NCBI GenBank assembly: GCA_050486285.1
Contig: JBJHCZ010000003.1
Coordinates: forward strand, 108,729-172,728
Length of the DNA: 64,000 nt
Direction: 5' to 3'
Source of the DNA: JAITWN01 sp050486285
GTDB taxonomy: Bacteria; Pseudomonadota; Gammaproteobacteria; SZUA-140
Shown: one piece after another, positions 51,401 through 59,653 of the stretch
Layout of the letters: each line of letters begins with the position of its first letter
Position numbering within the stretch: position 1 is the stretch's first letter
Program-made: the position numbers and the translations under genes
Notes under the pieces: generated by a model
Databases searched by the model: none
Seen by the model: the letters and a program-made list of their open reading frames with translations, nothing else
What the model was told of the DNA's origin: nothing

Positions 51401-54400
51401 CGATGGCGGCGAGCCGTCCGGCGTCATCATAGGTGAAGGCATAACGCAGCGCGCCGGTCAGCGCGTCCCGCGTCTCGAGATGCCGTCCGGCCGGGCTGAA
51501 GACATGGACCTCGCGTGCGTCAGGGGAAGCCAGCGCATGGTCGTAATGACCCAGTCGCGGTAATGCAGGGCCGCTGCGGCCAATCCGGTAACCGCCGCCG
51601 CCTCCCTCGATGTAATACAGGCTGCCATCAGGTCCGGTCGCTACGCGGTGCGGCATCAGCCCTGCCCTCGTCGCCGGTGTGCCCTCTTCGAAGAGCATTC
51701 CGCCGCCTGCGACCGTCCTGATGATGCCATCGACACCGATGCGACGGATGCGGTGATTATCGGTATCCGCGATGTACAGGCTGCCATCGCGGCCAAACGC
51801 AACCCCGGTCGGTGATCGCAGGCGCGCCTGGGTCGCGGGACCGCCGTCGCCCGCGAAGCCGCCCAGGCCGACTCCGCTCGGCCCGAAACCGGCGACGGTC
51901 CTGATGATCCCGTCGAGGCCGACCCGGCGAATGCGGTGGTTGTATGTGTCCGTGATATAGAGGCTGCCATCGGGCGCGATCGCGACATGCGCCGGCGGCA
52001 TCATGCGCGCAAGCGTGGCCGGCCCGCCGTCACCGGACAAGCCGGTGATGCCGGTGCCCGCAAACGTCGTGATGATGCCGTCCGGGTCGACGCGGCGGAC
52101 GCGTACGCTGCCGACATCGGCGATATAGAGGCTGCCGTCCGCCGCCACCGCGATGCTCTCCGGCACCATGCCCGCCTCCGTCGCCGGACCGCCGTCGCCG
52201 CTGAACTCATACGAGCCGTTGCCGGCGACCGTCTCGATGATGCCGTCGGGTCGTATCCTGCGAACACGATAATCGCTGAGATCGGCGAAGTAGACACTGC
52301 CGTCAGGACCCAGTGCGACATCGAAGGGATCGCTGAGTCCGGCCTCGGTGGCCGGTCCGCCGTCGCCGCCGTAGGCGTACTCACCGGTGCCGGCGATCGT
52401 GGTGATGATGCCCTCCGGACCGACGCGGCGTATCCGGCTGTTGTTCCTGTCCGAAAAGTAGAGGCTGCCGTCCGGTCCGACGGCGATCCCGGTCGCCTGG
52501 TTGATCGCGGCAAGCCTGGCCGGGCCGCCATCGCCGCTGAAATTTGCGTCGCCGTTGCCTGCGACTGTCGTAATGACTCCGCGGGCGGCGTGCGCGCCGC
52601 TGCGTCCGCCGTCGCCGTGATGACGCCTGGCCGCGACGGGATCGTAGGCATGATGGACATCGAGCGTCCATCCGCCGAGACCGTGGACGCGGGCATCGAG
52701 GACGCCGAGCACCGCCGTCGCCTCCTGCCACAGGATCAGTTCCTGACGCGCGCTGCTGCTCATCGGCACGCCGGACAGCGCGGCGAAACTGCGCTCGAGC
52801 TCCGCCGGCTCATAATAGACCGGCTGGTAGACATAGCCGATGCGAATCGTCGCGACCGCGCTGCCCGGCCAGGCGCGCCCGTACACATCGCGGCCATCCC
52901 ACGAAAACCTGTGGCTGAGGCCGGTCGACGGCGGGAAACTCGCGACAGTGCGGCGGCCGGCGACGCTGACCTCGAGCTCGATCCGGCGCAGGCTCGCGGG
53001 GATCGCCGGACCGCTCAGCGCGATATCGAGCGTATACGCCGCCCGTCGCCCCGTTACCCGATCGCTCGCGTACGCCAGGGCATAGGGCGTGCCGGCGACC
53101 GGCAGCGTCGCGCGCAGGGTCTGGTTCTGGCACTCGATGACCGATCCGCGCCGGCAGTCGGGATCGTCCTCGCGCTCGTCGGCGACCGGCGCCGGCATCC
53201 CCGGCGGGCGCGCGTCCGCCGGCGGTCCATAGGGCCAGTTGAAGTCCCAGGGCGTGAAATGATCGACCGGCACACGCCACAGGCCTTGTCCGGCCGGGTA
53301 GAGTTCCGCGAGCGCGCGAAGCTCTGCGTCGCCGATCGCCATCTCGGCCAGTGCCTCGGCGCTCGCGGGATGTCCGCTGCCGTCGAGATCGAGCTCGGCG
53401 AGGCCCGCGATCACCGACAACACGCGAACGACCCGGCCGTTCGGGGCCGGGATCCACGCCGCGCGTTCACGATCGTACCAGCCCGCCGGTACCGCGCCGC
53501 CGACCGGGAAGTCCAGGAAGTTCTCGACGTAGGCGATGACCGGGCGATCGAAACGAACCTCGCGCGCGCCGACGGCGATCGCCTCGTCGACGGAATACTC
53601 GACCGCGTAGGTATACGCCGAGGCCGGCGGCAATGCGCCCGGCATCGCCGCGGGCCCGTGGTCGCCGACGGTATATTCCGTCGCGCGGACATGCAGCGTA
53701 GTGAGCGCCTGCACGGCGCCGCCGGGCAGGACGAGTTCGGCGCGCGCGCCCGCCGGGAACATCAGCGTCGCGCGGCGGCTGCCGTCGGCGTCGCTGACGA
53801 GGCTGCCGCGGGCGACTTGCAGCGATGCAGTATCGCCTGATAGCTCCACCGTCGTGACCGCGGCATCCGGCATCAGCATGACGACATCGGGCGCCTGCGC
53901 AAAGTCATGCCACGAGGTATCGATGCCGCGCTGGACCGGCAGATAACCGGGCTTGTTGAAATCGACGATCACCTGACCGCCGCCGTTGACCGCGAGATCG
54001 AACATCCCGTCCGCGCGGCTCAGGGTATGACCGAATGCCGGCTGGTGATGGACGGTCACGGTGACGCCCGGCAGCGGCTGGCCATCCTGACCGAGCACGC
54101 GGCCGCGCAGGACCGCGACGCGCACCGGATCGATGACGCCGGCGCCGATGCCGTATTGCACCGGGTTCGGCCCTTCGAACAGAAATGCGATTGCATCGGC
54201 CAGCGGCGCCGTGGCCGAGGGGATATACGGAGGCGCGACAGTCTGCGGATCGGGGGGCAGCGCAGACGGCGGCGCATTCGTCGTGACGACGACGGTGTCG
54301 CCGGGATTGCCCGCAGCATCGGTCTGCGCGACCGCATAGGCATCGCCTGCCTGGCCGGCCAGCGCCGCGATGAACGCGCCGTCGACATCGGCAATCACTG

Positions 54401-55748
54401 TCACGCTGTCGCCGCTGCGCTGATTCGTGATCCTGACCAGACTGTAGGGCTCGACGCTGCCGGACTCTCCGCTCACCGTCAACTGGCCATCGACCGGCGC
54501 GCCGATTTCGATCCTGCCGGTATCCGGAAGGCCGGGCGCCAGTGTATCCAGGATCACGGTCAGCTCGATCACGCCGGCGTTGCCGGCAGCATCCACGGCC
54601 TCCAGTCGCAGGGTATTGCTGCCCTCCGCCAGCGTGATCACGTGCTCGAATCTGAGTGCGTGATCCGGCATGACCGGCTCGCCGTCGATGCTGAGCGTTG
54701 AAGGCTCGCTGACGCTGCCGGACAGCAGCAGTACCGGTTGATTCGTCAGCCAATGATCCTGGGGATAATCGACCGTGATGACCGGCGCGACCGTGTCCGG
54801 CAGCGGCAACAGCGAGATGCTGTTATCAGTACGGTTCGTGACGACCGCGATCCTCGCGATGCCGTCGAGAGCGATCGCCTCGGGATGTCTGCCGGTCGGC
54901 AGCGTCCCCACCAAAACGAGCGTCGCGATGTCGAAGACCGACACGCTGTTGCCCTGGTGATTGACCGCATAGATCCTGCCCGATGCCTCGTCTATCGCCA
55001 CCGCCCTCGGATGATGTCCCGTGGTGACCCTGCCGATTTCATCGAAGCTGTCGATGTCGATCAATCGCAGTTCGTTGTCGACCTCGTTCGCCACCACCGC
55101 GAGCCGCCGCTGCGTGCTGATCGCAATGCCCGCCGGCGACTTGCCGACCGGCACCGTCGCCACCTCGGATCGGGTATCGAGATCAACGACCCTGACCGCG
55201 TTTTCCTTGTCGACCGCGACCCATAACCGGCGCTCGTCTCCCTGCATCGCGACGACGCGCGGCTGCTGCCCGGTCGAGATTGAGCCGGTGACGGTGCGGG
55301 TATCGAGTTCCAGCAGTTCGAGCATGTCGTCCCTGCGGTTCGCGAAGACCGCGATGCCGCTGGCGGCATCGATCGCGACGCCATGCGGCGCGCGTCCGGC
55401 GGGGATCTCTGCGATCAGACGCGGCGTCTCCGACAGATCGATCAGCGCGATGCGATCGTCCTTCGCGAGCGTGACCACCGCGAGATCCCTGCCCGGATCG
55501 ATCGCGACGTCCCACGGACTCTTGCCGACCGGGATTCGGGCGACGATCCGTCCGGACGGCAAGGACATCACCGCGACCTCGGCATCCTTCTCGTTCGCGA
55601 TCACCGCGATGCCGCGTCCCTCGTGGACCGCAACCCCGCGCGGATCACGTCCCTCGCTGTCCAGGGTCGACTCGATCATCGAGTCGCCGGCGAACAGGCA
55701 CAGACTCCAGAAGACCGCGATCGACGCGGCAATGAGGCGGCGTGACAT
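48498..55748 (-). CDS. Large secreted YVTN/NHL/YD-repeat (RHS) protein
   Basis: 2416 aa, started at the ATG behind GGAGGGG, giving the signal peptide SRRLIAASIAVFWSLCLFAG. In order: YVTN-type beta-propeller repeats (about residues 20-325), Ig-like or Big-type domains (330-490), a carboxypeptidase-regulatory-like segment (GRVLGQDGQPLPGVTVTV), a long linker, six NHL repeats (ITTVAGNGD... pattern with GDGGPAT and DGSLY), many YD repeats, and the RHS core ending PINYFDPDGL. The final 140 residues form a glycine-zipper-like hydrophobic tip (GGVLGGAAGGMVAVATG and following). Signal peptide and repeats suggest export; the tip may be a membrane-active toxin or a truncated one. Confidence 0.85.
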   Translation of the reverse strand: MSRRLIAASIAVFWSLCLFAGDSMIESTLDSEGRDPRGVAVHEGRGIAVIANEKDAEVAVMSLPSGRIVARIPVGKSPWDVAIDPGRDLAVVTLAKDDRIALIDLSETPRLIAEIPAGRAPHGVAIDAASGIAVFANRRDDMLELLELDTRTVTGSISTGQQPRVVAMQGDERRLWVAVDKENAVRVVDLDTRSEVATVPVGKSPAGIAISTQRRLAVVANEVDNELRLIDIDSFDEIGRVTTGHHPRAVAIDEASGRIYAVNHQGNSVSVFDIATLVLVGTLPTGRHPEAIALDGIARIAVVTNRTDNSISLLPLPDTVAPVITVDYPQDHWLTNQPVLLLSGSVSEPSTLSIDGEPVMPDHALRFEHVITLAEGSNTLRLEAVDAAGNAGVIELTVILDTLAPGLPDTGRIEIGAPVDGQLTVSGESGSVEPYSLVRITNQRSGDSVTVIADVDGAFIAALAGQAGDAYAVAQTDAAGNPGDTVVVTTNAPPSALPPDPQTVAPPYIPSATAPLADAIAFLFEGPNPVQYGIGAGVIDPVRVAVLRGRVLGQDGQPLPGVTVTVHHQPAFGHTLSRADGMFDLAVNGGGQVIVDFNKPGYLPVQRGIDTSWHDFAQAPDVVMLMPDAAVTTVELSGDTASLQVARGSLVSDADGSRRATLMFPAGARAELVLPGGAVQALTTLHVRATEYTVGDHGPAAMPGALPPASAYTYAVEYSVDEAIAVGAREVRFDRPVIAYVENFLDFPVGGAVPAGWYDRERAAWIPAPNGRVVRVLSVIAGLAELDLDGSGHPASAEALAEMAIGDAELRALAELYPAGQGLWRVPVDHFTPWDFNWPYGPPADARPPGMPAPVADEREDDPDCRRGSVIECQNQTLRATLPVAGTPYALAYASDRVTGRRAAYTLDIALSGPAIPASLRRIELEVSVAGRRTVASFPPSTGLSHRFSWDGRDVYGRAWPGSAVATIRIGYVYQPVYYEPAELERSFAALSGVPMSSSARQELILWQEATAVLGVLDARVHGLGGWTLDVHHAYDPVAARRHHGDGGRSGAHAARGVITTVAGNGDANFSGDGGPARLAAINQATGIAVGPDGSLYFSDRNNSRIRRVGPEGIITTIAGTGEYAYGGDGGPATEAGLSDPFDVALGPDGSVYFADLSDYRVRRIRPDGIIETVAGNGSYEFSGDGGPATEAGMVPESIAVAADGSLYIADVGSVRVRRVDPDGIITTFAGTGITGLSGDGGPATLARMMPPAHVAIAPDGSLYITDTYNHRIRRVGLDGIIRTVAGFGPSGVGLGGFAGDGGPATQARLRSPTGVAFGRDGSLYIADTDNHRIRRIGVDGIIRTVAGGGMLFEEGTPATRAGLMPHRVATGPDGSLYYIEGGGGGYRIGRSGPALPRLGHYDHALASPDAREVHVFSPAGRHLETRDALTGALRYAFTYDDAGRLAAIDAGDGNRTTVERDAEGHAVAIISPDGQRTGLVIDAGGHLALVLGPDGATHQLTHDAQGLLERIVDPRGHAATYVYAPDGRLAGTNDGAGGGWMVVRTGDDADYEVSMTSAAGRSSRYLVERLPTGEKRRERTHADGTTDSLLIDGHGGRVHAGSSGVVITSIDGPDPRFSMNAPVPESTTIVTPSGRVNRIRIERRVEAAGPDDISALEAFDEIVIHNGRRYETRYRPAGHTLTDSSPEGRTLTTHFDEQGRIAGQEISGLAGIVYRYDDRGRLVALTTGEDGVATRAFGFDYDEDGYLSAMTDPAGRVSGFEYDPSGRLTRRHLPDGRVIGYAHDPNGNLVSITPPGRDAHGFGYTPVNLEAQYIAPALPGSAAVTRYDYDLDRQLTQVERPDGRVLAFAYDAGGRLEMLDTPHGQYEYAYAPVTGQLSAVIAPDGGALGYTWDGILPLTETTGGEVSGTVSYDYDDNFWPIRIAVDDDAIAFGYDGDGLLMTAGELGIVREAATGLPAGTSLGRVTTTDTYNAFAEPVAHMAGIDGIPIAEHAYVRDALGRIAGKTEMLAGNGVTDSYTYDLAGRLTGLTRNGDVTTWGYDANGNRTHLNGAVIATYDAQDRLLTHGAASYGYTANGELASKTESGATTGYDYDALGNLRRVMLPGDLVIEYVIDGRNRRIGKKINGTLVQGFLYQDPLNPVAELDGAGNIVSRFVYADKPHVPAYMTRDGMTFRILSDHLGSPRLVINTGDGTIAQRIDYDVWGNIVNDTNPGFQPFGFAGGIHDAHTGLIRFGARDYDPQTGRWTAKDPIGFSGGDTNLYSYVVGDPINYFDPDGLLLIQVIGGVLGGAAGGMVAVATGQSVVAGVLSGAVSGVGLGGGVLVNTGLGALSGVAGYLVGTDRCDLSIGEVIHTAGLGALGGVLGRELGIRNGVLVARAGEGGGQLLGNSTSVVSAYYAQAVGGGLIGGGLSVAR

Positions 55749-55790
55749 GGTTCCCCTCCGTGGGAAGCGGGCGGCGACGCCGCCCGACAC

Positions 55791-56885
55791 TCATGTCACG
55801 GACGATAACGGGGCGGTCGCGTACGGGGAAGGATCGACGATCCGGGATCGCCCTAGGAGGATGTCCGAAAGCAGGCGCGCGCTCGCCGGCGCGAGCAGCA
55901 CGCCATTGCGGAAATGGCCGGCGTTGACATACAGGCCGTCGATGCCGGCAACCTCGCCTATATAAGGTATCCCGGACGGCGAGCCGGGCCGGAGCCCGGC
56001 CCAGTGGGCGACGATATCGACGCCGGCGAGCGCCGGCGCGAGCGCGGTCGCGGCCCGCGTGATTTCGGCGCGGGCCGCGGCGGTCGTCGAGGCGTCGAAG
56101 CCGGTCTCCTCGAGCGTGCTGCCGGCCAGCACATGGCCGTCACGGCGGGGGATCAGGTAATAGCCGTCGCCGAGGACGATGCGTGTCAGCAGCCCGGGCG
56201 CGGCGCGAAAGAGCAGCATCTGGCCGCGCACCGGACGGATCGGAAGCTCGATCCCGAGCGGCGCGAGCAGGCGTGCGCTCCACGCCCCGCAGGCGATGAC
56301 GACGCGGTCGGCCTCGACCAGGCCGTCAGTAGTTTCGACCCCGCGCACCCGGCCGCCCGCGCAGACGATCGTGCGCGCCTCGACGCGGGCGCGCACGTCG
56401 ATCCCCTGAAGTTCGAGGCCGCGAGCCAGCGCGCGCGCCAGCCGCGGATTGCGGATCTGCGCGACATCGGGCAGCCATAACGCGGTTTCCGCGGCGCGGC
56501 ACCCCGACTCGACCGCCGCGATCGCCTTGCGCCCTGCCAGTCTCTCTATAGAAACGCCGTGCGCGGCCGCCCAGCCGGCGGCGCCCACGGCATCGGCCTC
56601 ATCGACAAACAGCATCCCGCTACGGGTCCATTCCGGATCGATGCCGGTCTCCTCGGAGAGCGCGGCGGCCAGCAGCGGGTATTCGCGCTGCCCCCAGGTC
56701 GCGAGCCGGGTCACGGCCTCGGGCGCGGCCCACGGGCGCAGCGGGGACAGGATCCCGCCCCCGGCCCATGACGATTCGCGCCCGGTCTCGCCGCGCTCGA
56801 TCAGGCCCACGCGCAGGCCGCCGCGCGCCAGCTCGCGCGCGGTCAGCAGGCCGATCAGGCCGCCGCCGACTACCAGACAATCCAT
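55791..56885 (-). CDS. thiO: Glycine oxidase ThiO
   Basis: 364 aa from MDCLVVGGGLIGLLTARELA; a start three codons earlier is possible. The FAD-binding GxGxxG-type motif is VGGGLIGLL. ESSWAGGGILSPLRPW and the late segment WAGLRPGSPSGIPYIGE with NAGHFRNGVLLAP are characteristic of ThiO, which oxidises glycine to the imine used for thiazole formation. No thiG, thiS or thiE lies nearby. The RHS gene follows 42 bp later on the same strand. Confidence 0.88.
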   Translation of the reverse strand: MDCLVVGGGLIGLLTARELARGGLRVGLIERGETGRESSWAGGGILSPLRPWAAPEAVTRLATWGQREYPLLAAALSEETGIDPEWTRSGMLFVDEADAVGAAGWAAAHGVSIERLAGRKAIAAVESGCRAAETALWLPDVAQIRNPRLARALARGLELQGIDVRARVEARTIVCAGGRVRGVETTDGLVEADRVVIACGAWSARLLAPLGIELPIRPVRGQMLLFRAAPGLLTRIVLGDGYYLIPRRDGHVLAGSTLEETGFDASTTAAARAEITRAATALAPALAGVDIVAHWAGLRPGSPSGIPYIGEVAGIDGLYVNAGHFRNGVLLAPASARLLSDILLGRSRIVDPSPYATAPLSSVT

Positions 56886-57083
56886 GCCTTGCATCGCCTC
56901 CAGGGGATCCCGGGGGCCGGGGTGAACCTTTCACCGAAACGGCCGATATGAGGGGTGCGGTGTCGCGGGTCAGGGGCAATAAAGCTCGTGAATTCCGTGT
57001 GATACGACCGCCTGTCCGGAGAATCCGACCACTCGTCGGAATCCCTTATCACCCGCAGCAGATGGAATGTTATCACTGTCGAC

Positions 57084-57569
57084 ATGAGAACACCGAACGC
57101 AGGATTCACGCTGATCGAGCTGCTGATGACGGTGGTCATCGCCAGCATCGTCCTGATGCTCGCGGTGCCGTCATTTACCGACACGATCCGCAACAACCGT
57201 CTGACGGCCCAGTCGAACGACCTGGTCACGGCGATCAACCTCGCCCGCGCCGAGGCGGTCAAGCGCCGCGCCGACGTCACAGTGTGCCCGAGCACGAACC
57301 AGTCGACCTGCGCCGCCACGGCATGGCAGAACGGCTGGATCGTCCGCGCCGACGCCAGCGGCGACGTCATCATGGCCTTCCCGGCGATGAAGGGCGCGAC
57401 GACGGTCAACGCGACGACCAGCACCGTGCGCTACTCCCAGCGCGGCTTCCTCGCCAACGGCACCCCGGTAACGATGACGCTGTGCGCCGGGGCCGGCAAG
57501 GCGGGTCGCCGGATCAATATCACCGGCACCGGCCGCCCGGCTACCTTGAACCCCCATCCGGTCTGCTGA
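57084..57569 (+). CDS. fimT: Minor pseudopilin FimT/FimU (GspH-type)
   Basis: 161 aa. The prepilin signal is RTPNAGFTLIELLMTVVIAS, with cleavage after G and Glu at position 5. The C-terminal GspH domain includes NDLVTAINLARAEAVKRRADV and four cysteines (VCPSTNQSTC, TLCAGAG, PVC). It begins the pilin operon, in the order fimT-pilV-pilW-pilX-pilY1-pilY2-pilE known from Pseudomonas, and would prime type IV pilus assembly. No strong ribosome binding site was found for its ATG. Confidence 0.9.
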   Translation: MRTPNAGFTLIELLMTVVIASIVLMLAVPSFTDTIRNNRLTAQSNDLVTAINLARAEAVKRRADVTVCPSTNQSTCAATAWQNGWIVRADASGDVIMAFPAMKGATTVNATTSTVRYSQRGFLANGTPVTMTLCAGAGKAGRRINITGTGRPATLNPHPVC

Positions 57570-57580
57570 GGATTCGACGC

Positions 57581-58060
57581 ATGCGCCACTCGCCCATCCA
57601 TCCATCCGTCCGCCGCCGTCTCCAGCGCGGCGTCTCGCTGATCGAGGTGCTGGTCACGGTGATCGTACTCGCGATCGGCCTGCTCGGTCTCGCCGGCCTG
57701 CAGTTGAACAGCCTGCGCTTCAACTACAGTGCCTACCAGAACTCGCAGGCGACCGTCATGACCAACGACATCCTCGATCGCATGCGCGCCAATATGGGCG
57801 CCGCGCAGACCGGCGCCTACGACATCGCGCTCGGGAGCATGCCCGCCGCTTCTTCCTGCACCGGCGCCGGCGCGAACTGTTCCTCCGCGGGCATGGCCGG
57901 CGCCGATCTCTTCGAATGGAAACAGGCGCTGGCGGCCGTGCTGCCGTCCGGCGACGGCTCGGTGGTCCGCAATGGCGACCTGTTCGTCATCACGGTCCGC
58001 TGGGACGACACGCGCGGCGAGCAGGAACCGAAGTCCCTGACCGTGGAGTCAACGCTGTGA
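57581..58060 (+). CDS. pilV: Type IV pilus minor pilin PilV
   Basis: 159 aa. Class III signal RRRLQRGVSLIEVLVTVIVL with cleavage after G. The continuation AIGLLGLAGLQLNSLRFNYSAYQNSQA is typical of PilV. ATG at 57581; the stop codon overlaps the pilW GTG start. Two cysteines (SCTGAGANC) probably bond. Confidence 0.92.
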   Translation: MRHSPIHPSVRRRLQRGVSLIEVLVTVIVLAIGLLGLAGLQLNSLRFNYSAYQNSQATVMTNDILDRMRANMGAAQTGAYDIALGSMPAASSCTGAGANCSSAGMAGADLFEWKQALAAVLPSGDGSVVRNGDLFVITVRWDDTRGEQEPKSLTVESTL

Positions 58061-59091
58061 ACATGCGCATCGGAACAACGGCTTGCCGCCAGCGCGGCCT
58101 CACGCTGGTCGAGATCATGGTCGCGATCGGCATCAGCGCGATCCTCCTGACCGGCGTGCTGCAGATCCTGGTCAGCACCAAGCAGTCCTATCGCGTACTC
58201 GAGGCGACCTCCCGGGTGCAGGAGGCTGGGCGCTTCGCGGTGAGCTTCATGGCCGAAGACCTGCGCATGGCGGGATATGCCGGATGCTACCGGGCCAACA
58301 CCATCAATCCGATCGACTATATCCTCAAGGATCCGGGCAACTTCAACTGGAACCTCTCGGTTGCCATCGAAGGATACGAATGGACCGGCGCCGGCTGGTC
58401 GCCGGCACTGCCGGGCGTCCTTGCCGGACAGGTCCGGGAAGGCACAGATGTCGTGGTTACCCGCGCCATGGGGAACGACGGCATCACTCTGGTCCCGCCA
58501 TACTCCAACTCCGCCCAGATGTTCGTCAGCCCGCAGGGGAACAATATCGTGCAAGGCGAAATCGTCATGGTTACCGATTGCACAAATGCATCCGTCGGTG
58601 AAATAACCAATGTCCAGACCGTTGCGGGCGGCGCTCGCGTCAATCTTGTTCATTCCGCTTCAACGCTGAATAAAGCTCCGCCGCAATTCTCCCATAACTA
58701 CGGGGCTGATGCCGAGGTCGCCCGCCTGGTCACGAATGTCTACTACATCGGCACCGGCGCCAACGGCCAGCCCGCGCTGTTCCGCAGAAGCCTGGTCGGC
58801 ACCAATCTGCCGGCACAGGAACTCGTCGAAGGCGTCGAGAACCTGCAGATCCTCTATGGCGAAGACCTCAACGGCGACGGCCTGGCCAATCGCTATGCCG
58901 CGATCAACCAGATCGGGGATCTGACCGCCATCGTCAGCATCCGGATGAGCCTGCTGATCCGTACCGAGGACAACATCGCATCGACCCCGCAGACCTATGT
59001 CTACAACGGCGAAACCATCGTATCCAATGATCGCCGCATGCGCCGCGTATTCACCAGTACCGTCAAGATCCGTAACCGCGGCGCCATATGA
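58057..59091 (+). CDS. pilW: Type IV pilus minor pilin PilW
   Basis: 344 aa from GTG at 58057, which overlaps the pilV stop codon (GTGA) and has GGAG eight bases upstream; an ATG two codons later is the alternative. Signal CRQRGLTLVEIMVAIGISAI, followed by the PilW-typical RVQEAGRFAVSFMAEDLRMA and GYAGC, and at the C-terminus VENLQILYGEDLNGDG. It joins the minor pilin complex at the pilus tip. Confidence 0.93.
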   Translation: MNMRIGTTACRQRGLTLVEIMVAIGISAILLTGVLQILVSTKQSYRVLEATSRVQEAGRFAVSFMAEDLRMAGYAGCYRANTINPIDYILKDPGNFNWNLSVAIEGYEWTGAGWSPALPGVLAGQVREGTDVVVTRAMGNDGITLVPPYSNSAQMFVSPQGNNIVQGEIVMVTDCTNASVGEITNVQTVAGGARVNLVHSASTLNKAPPQFSHNYGADAEVARLVTNVYYIGTGANGQPALFRRSLVGTNLPAQELVEGVENLQILYGEDLNGDGLANRYAAINQIGDLTAIVSIRMSLLIRTEDNIASTPQTYVYNGETIVSNDRRMRRVFTSTVKIRNRGAI

Positions 59092-59113
59092 TCCGGACCC
59101 GGAGGCAATTAGC

Positions 59114-59638
59114 ATGAACATGATCAATCGCAAGCAACAGGGATCGGCGCTGATCGTCAGCCTGATGATCCTGATCGTCATGACCCTGCTCGGATTGACC
59201 GCGATGGGCACCTCGAGTCTGCAGGAACGCATGGCCGGCAATACGCGCGATACCGCGCTGGCCTTCCAGGCCGCCGAGGCCGCGCTGCGCGACGGCGAGG
59301 CCTATTACGAAAACTTCATCATCTCGCCGGGTTCGGCGTTCAACGGCACGGTGCCGGGCCTCTATCCCGCGGAAGCCAGGCCGAACCTGTTCGCCGCCGC
59401 GACCTGGAACACGGCCCGCCCCTATTCCGGCGCAATCCAGGGCGTCTCCCAACAGCCGCGCTACATCATCCAGATGCTCGGTCCGATCGGCGATCCGGAC
59501 AACGACATCAACGTCAGCGGCTACGGCGAGTCCTCAGGTATCGGCAATGTCACCGCAGTGCGCATCACCGCGCGCGGCGTTGGCGGCACCAACAACTCGG
59601 TCGTCCTTCTGCAGACCACCTACGGCAAGCGAATCTGA
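59114..59638 (+). CDS. pilX: Type IV pilus minor pilin PilX
   Basis: 174 aa. The N-terminus RKQQGSALIVSLMILIVMTL lacks the Glu5 of major pilins, as PilX does, and continues with GLTAMGTSSLQERMAGNTRD, a family signature. GGAGG precedes the ATG. Part of the tip complex with PilV, PilW and PilY1. Confidence 0.92.
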   Translation: MNMINRKQQGSALIVSLMILIVMTLLGLTAMGTSSLQERMAGNTRDTALAFQAAEAALRDGEAYYENFIISPGSAFNGTVPGLYPAEARPNLFAAATWNTARPYSGAIQGVSQQPRYIIQMLGPIGDPDNDINVSGYGESSGIGNVTAVRITARGVGGTNNSVVLLQTTYGKRI

Positions 59639-59653
59639 CCAGGGAGTCGCGCC

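Noticed and set aside
49548..53840. Long plus-strand frames (671 aa and 634 aa) opposite the RHS gene
   Set aside because: Antisense to the repeat-rich RHS gene; composition is typical of complement frames and no family is recognisable.
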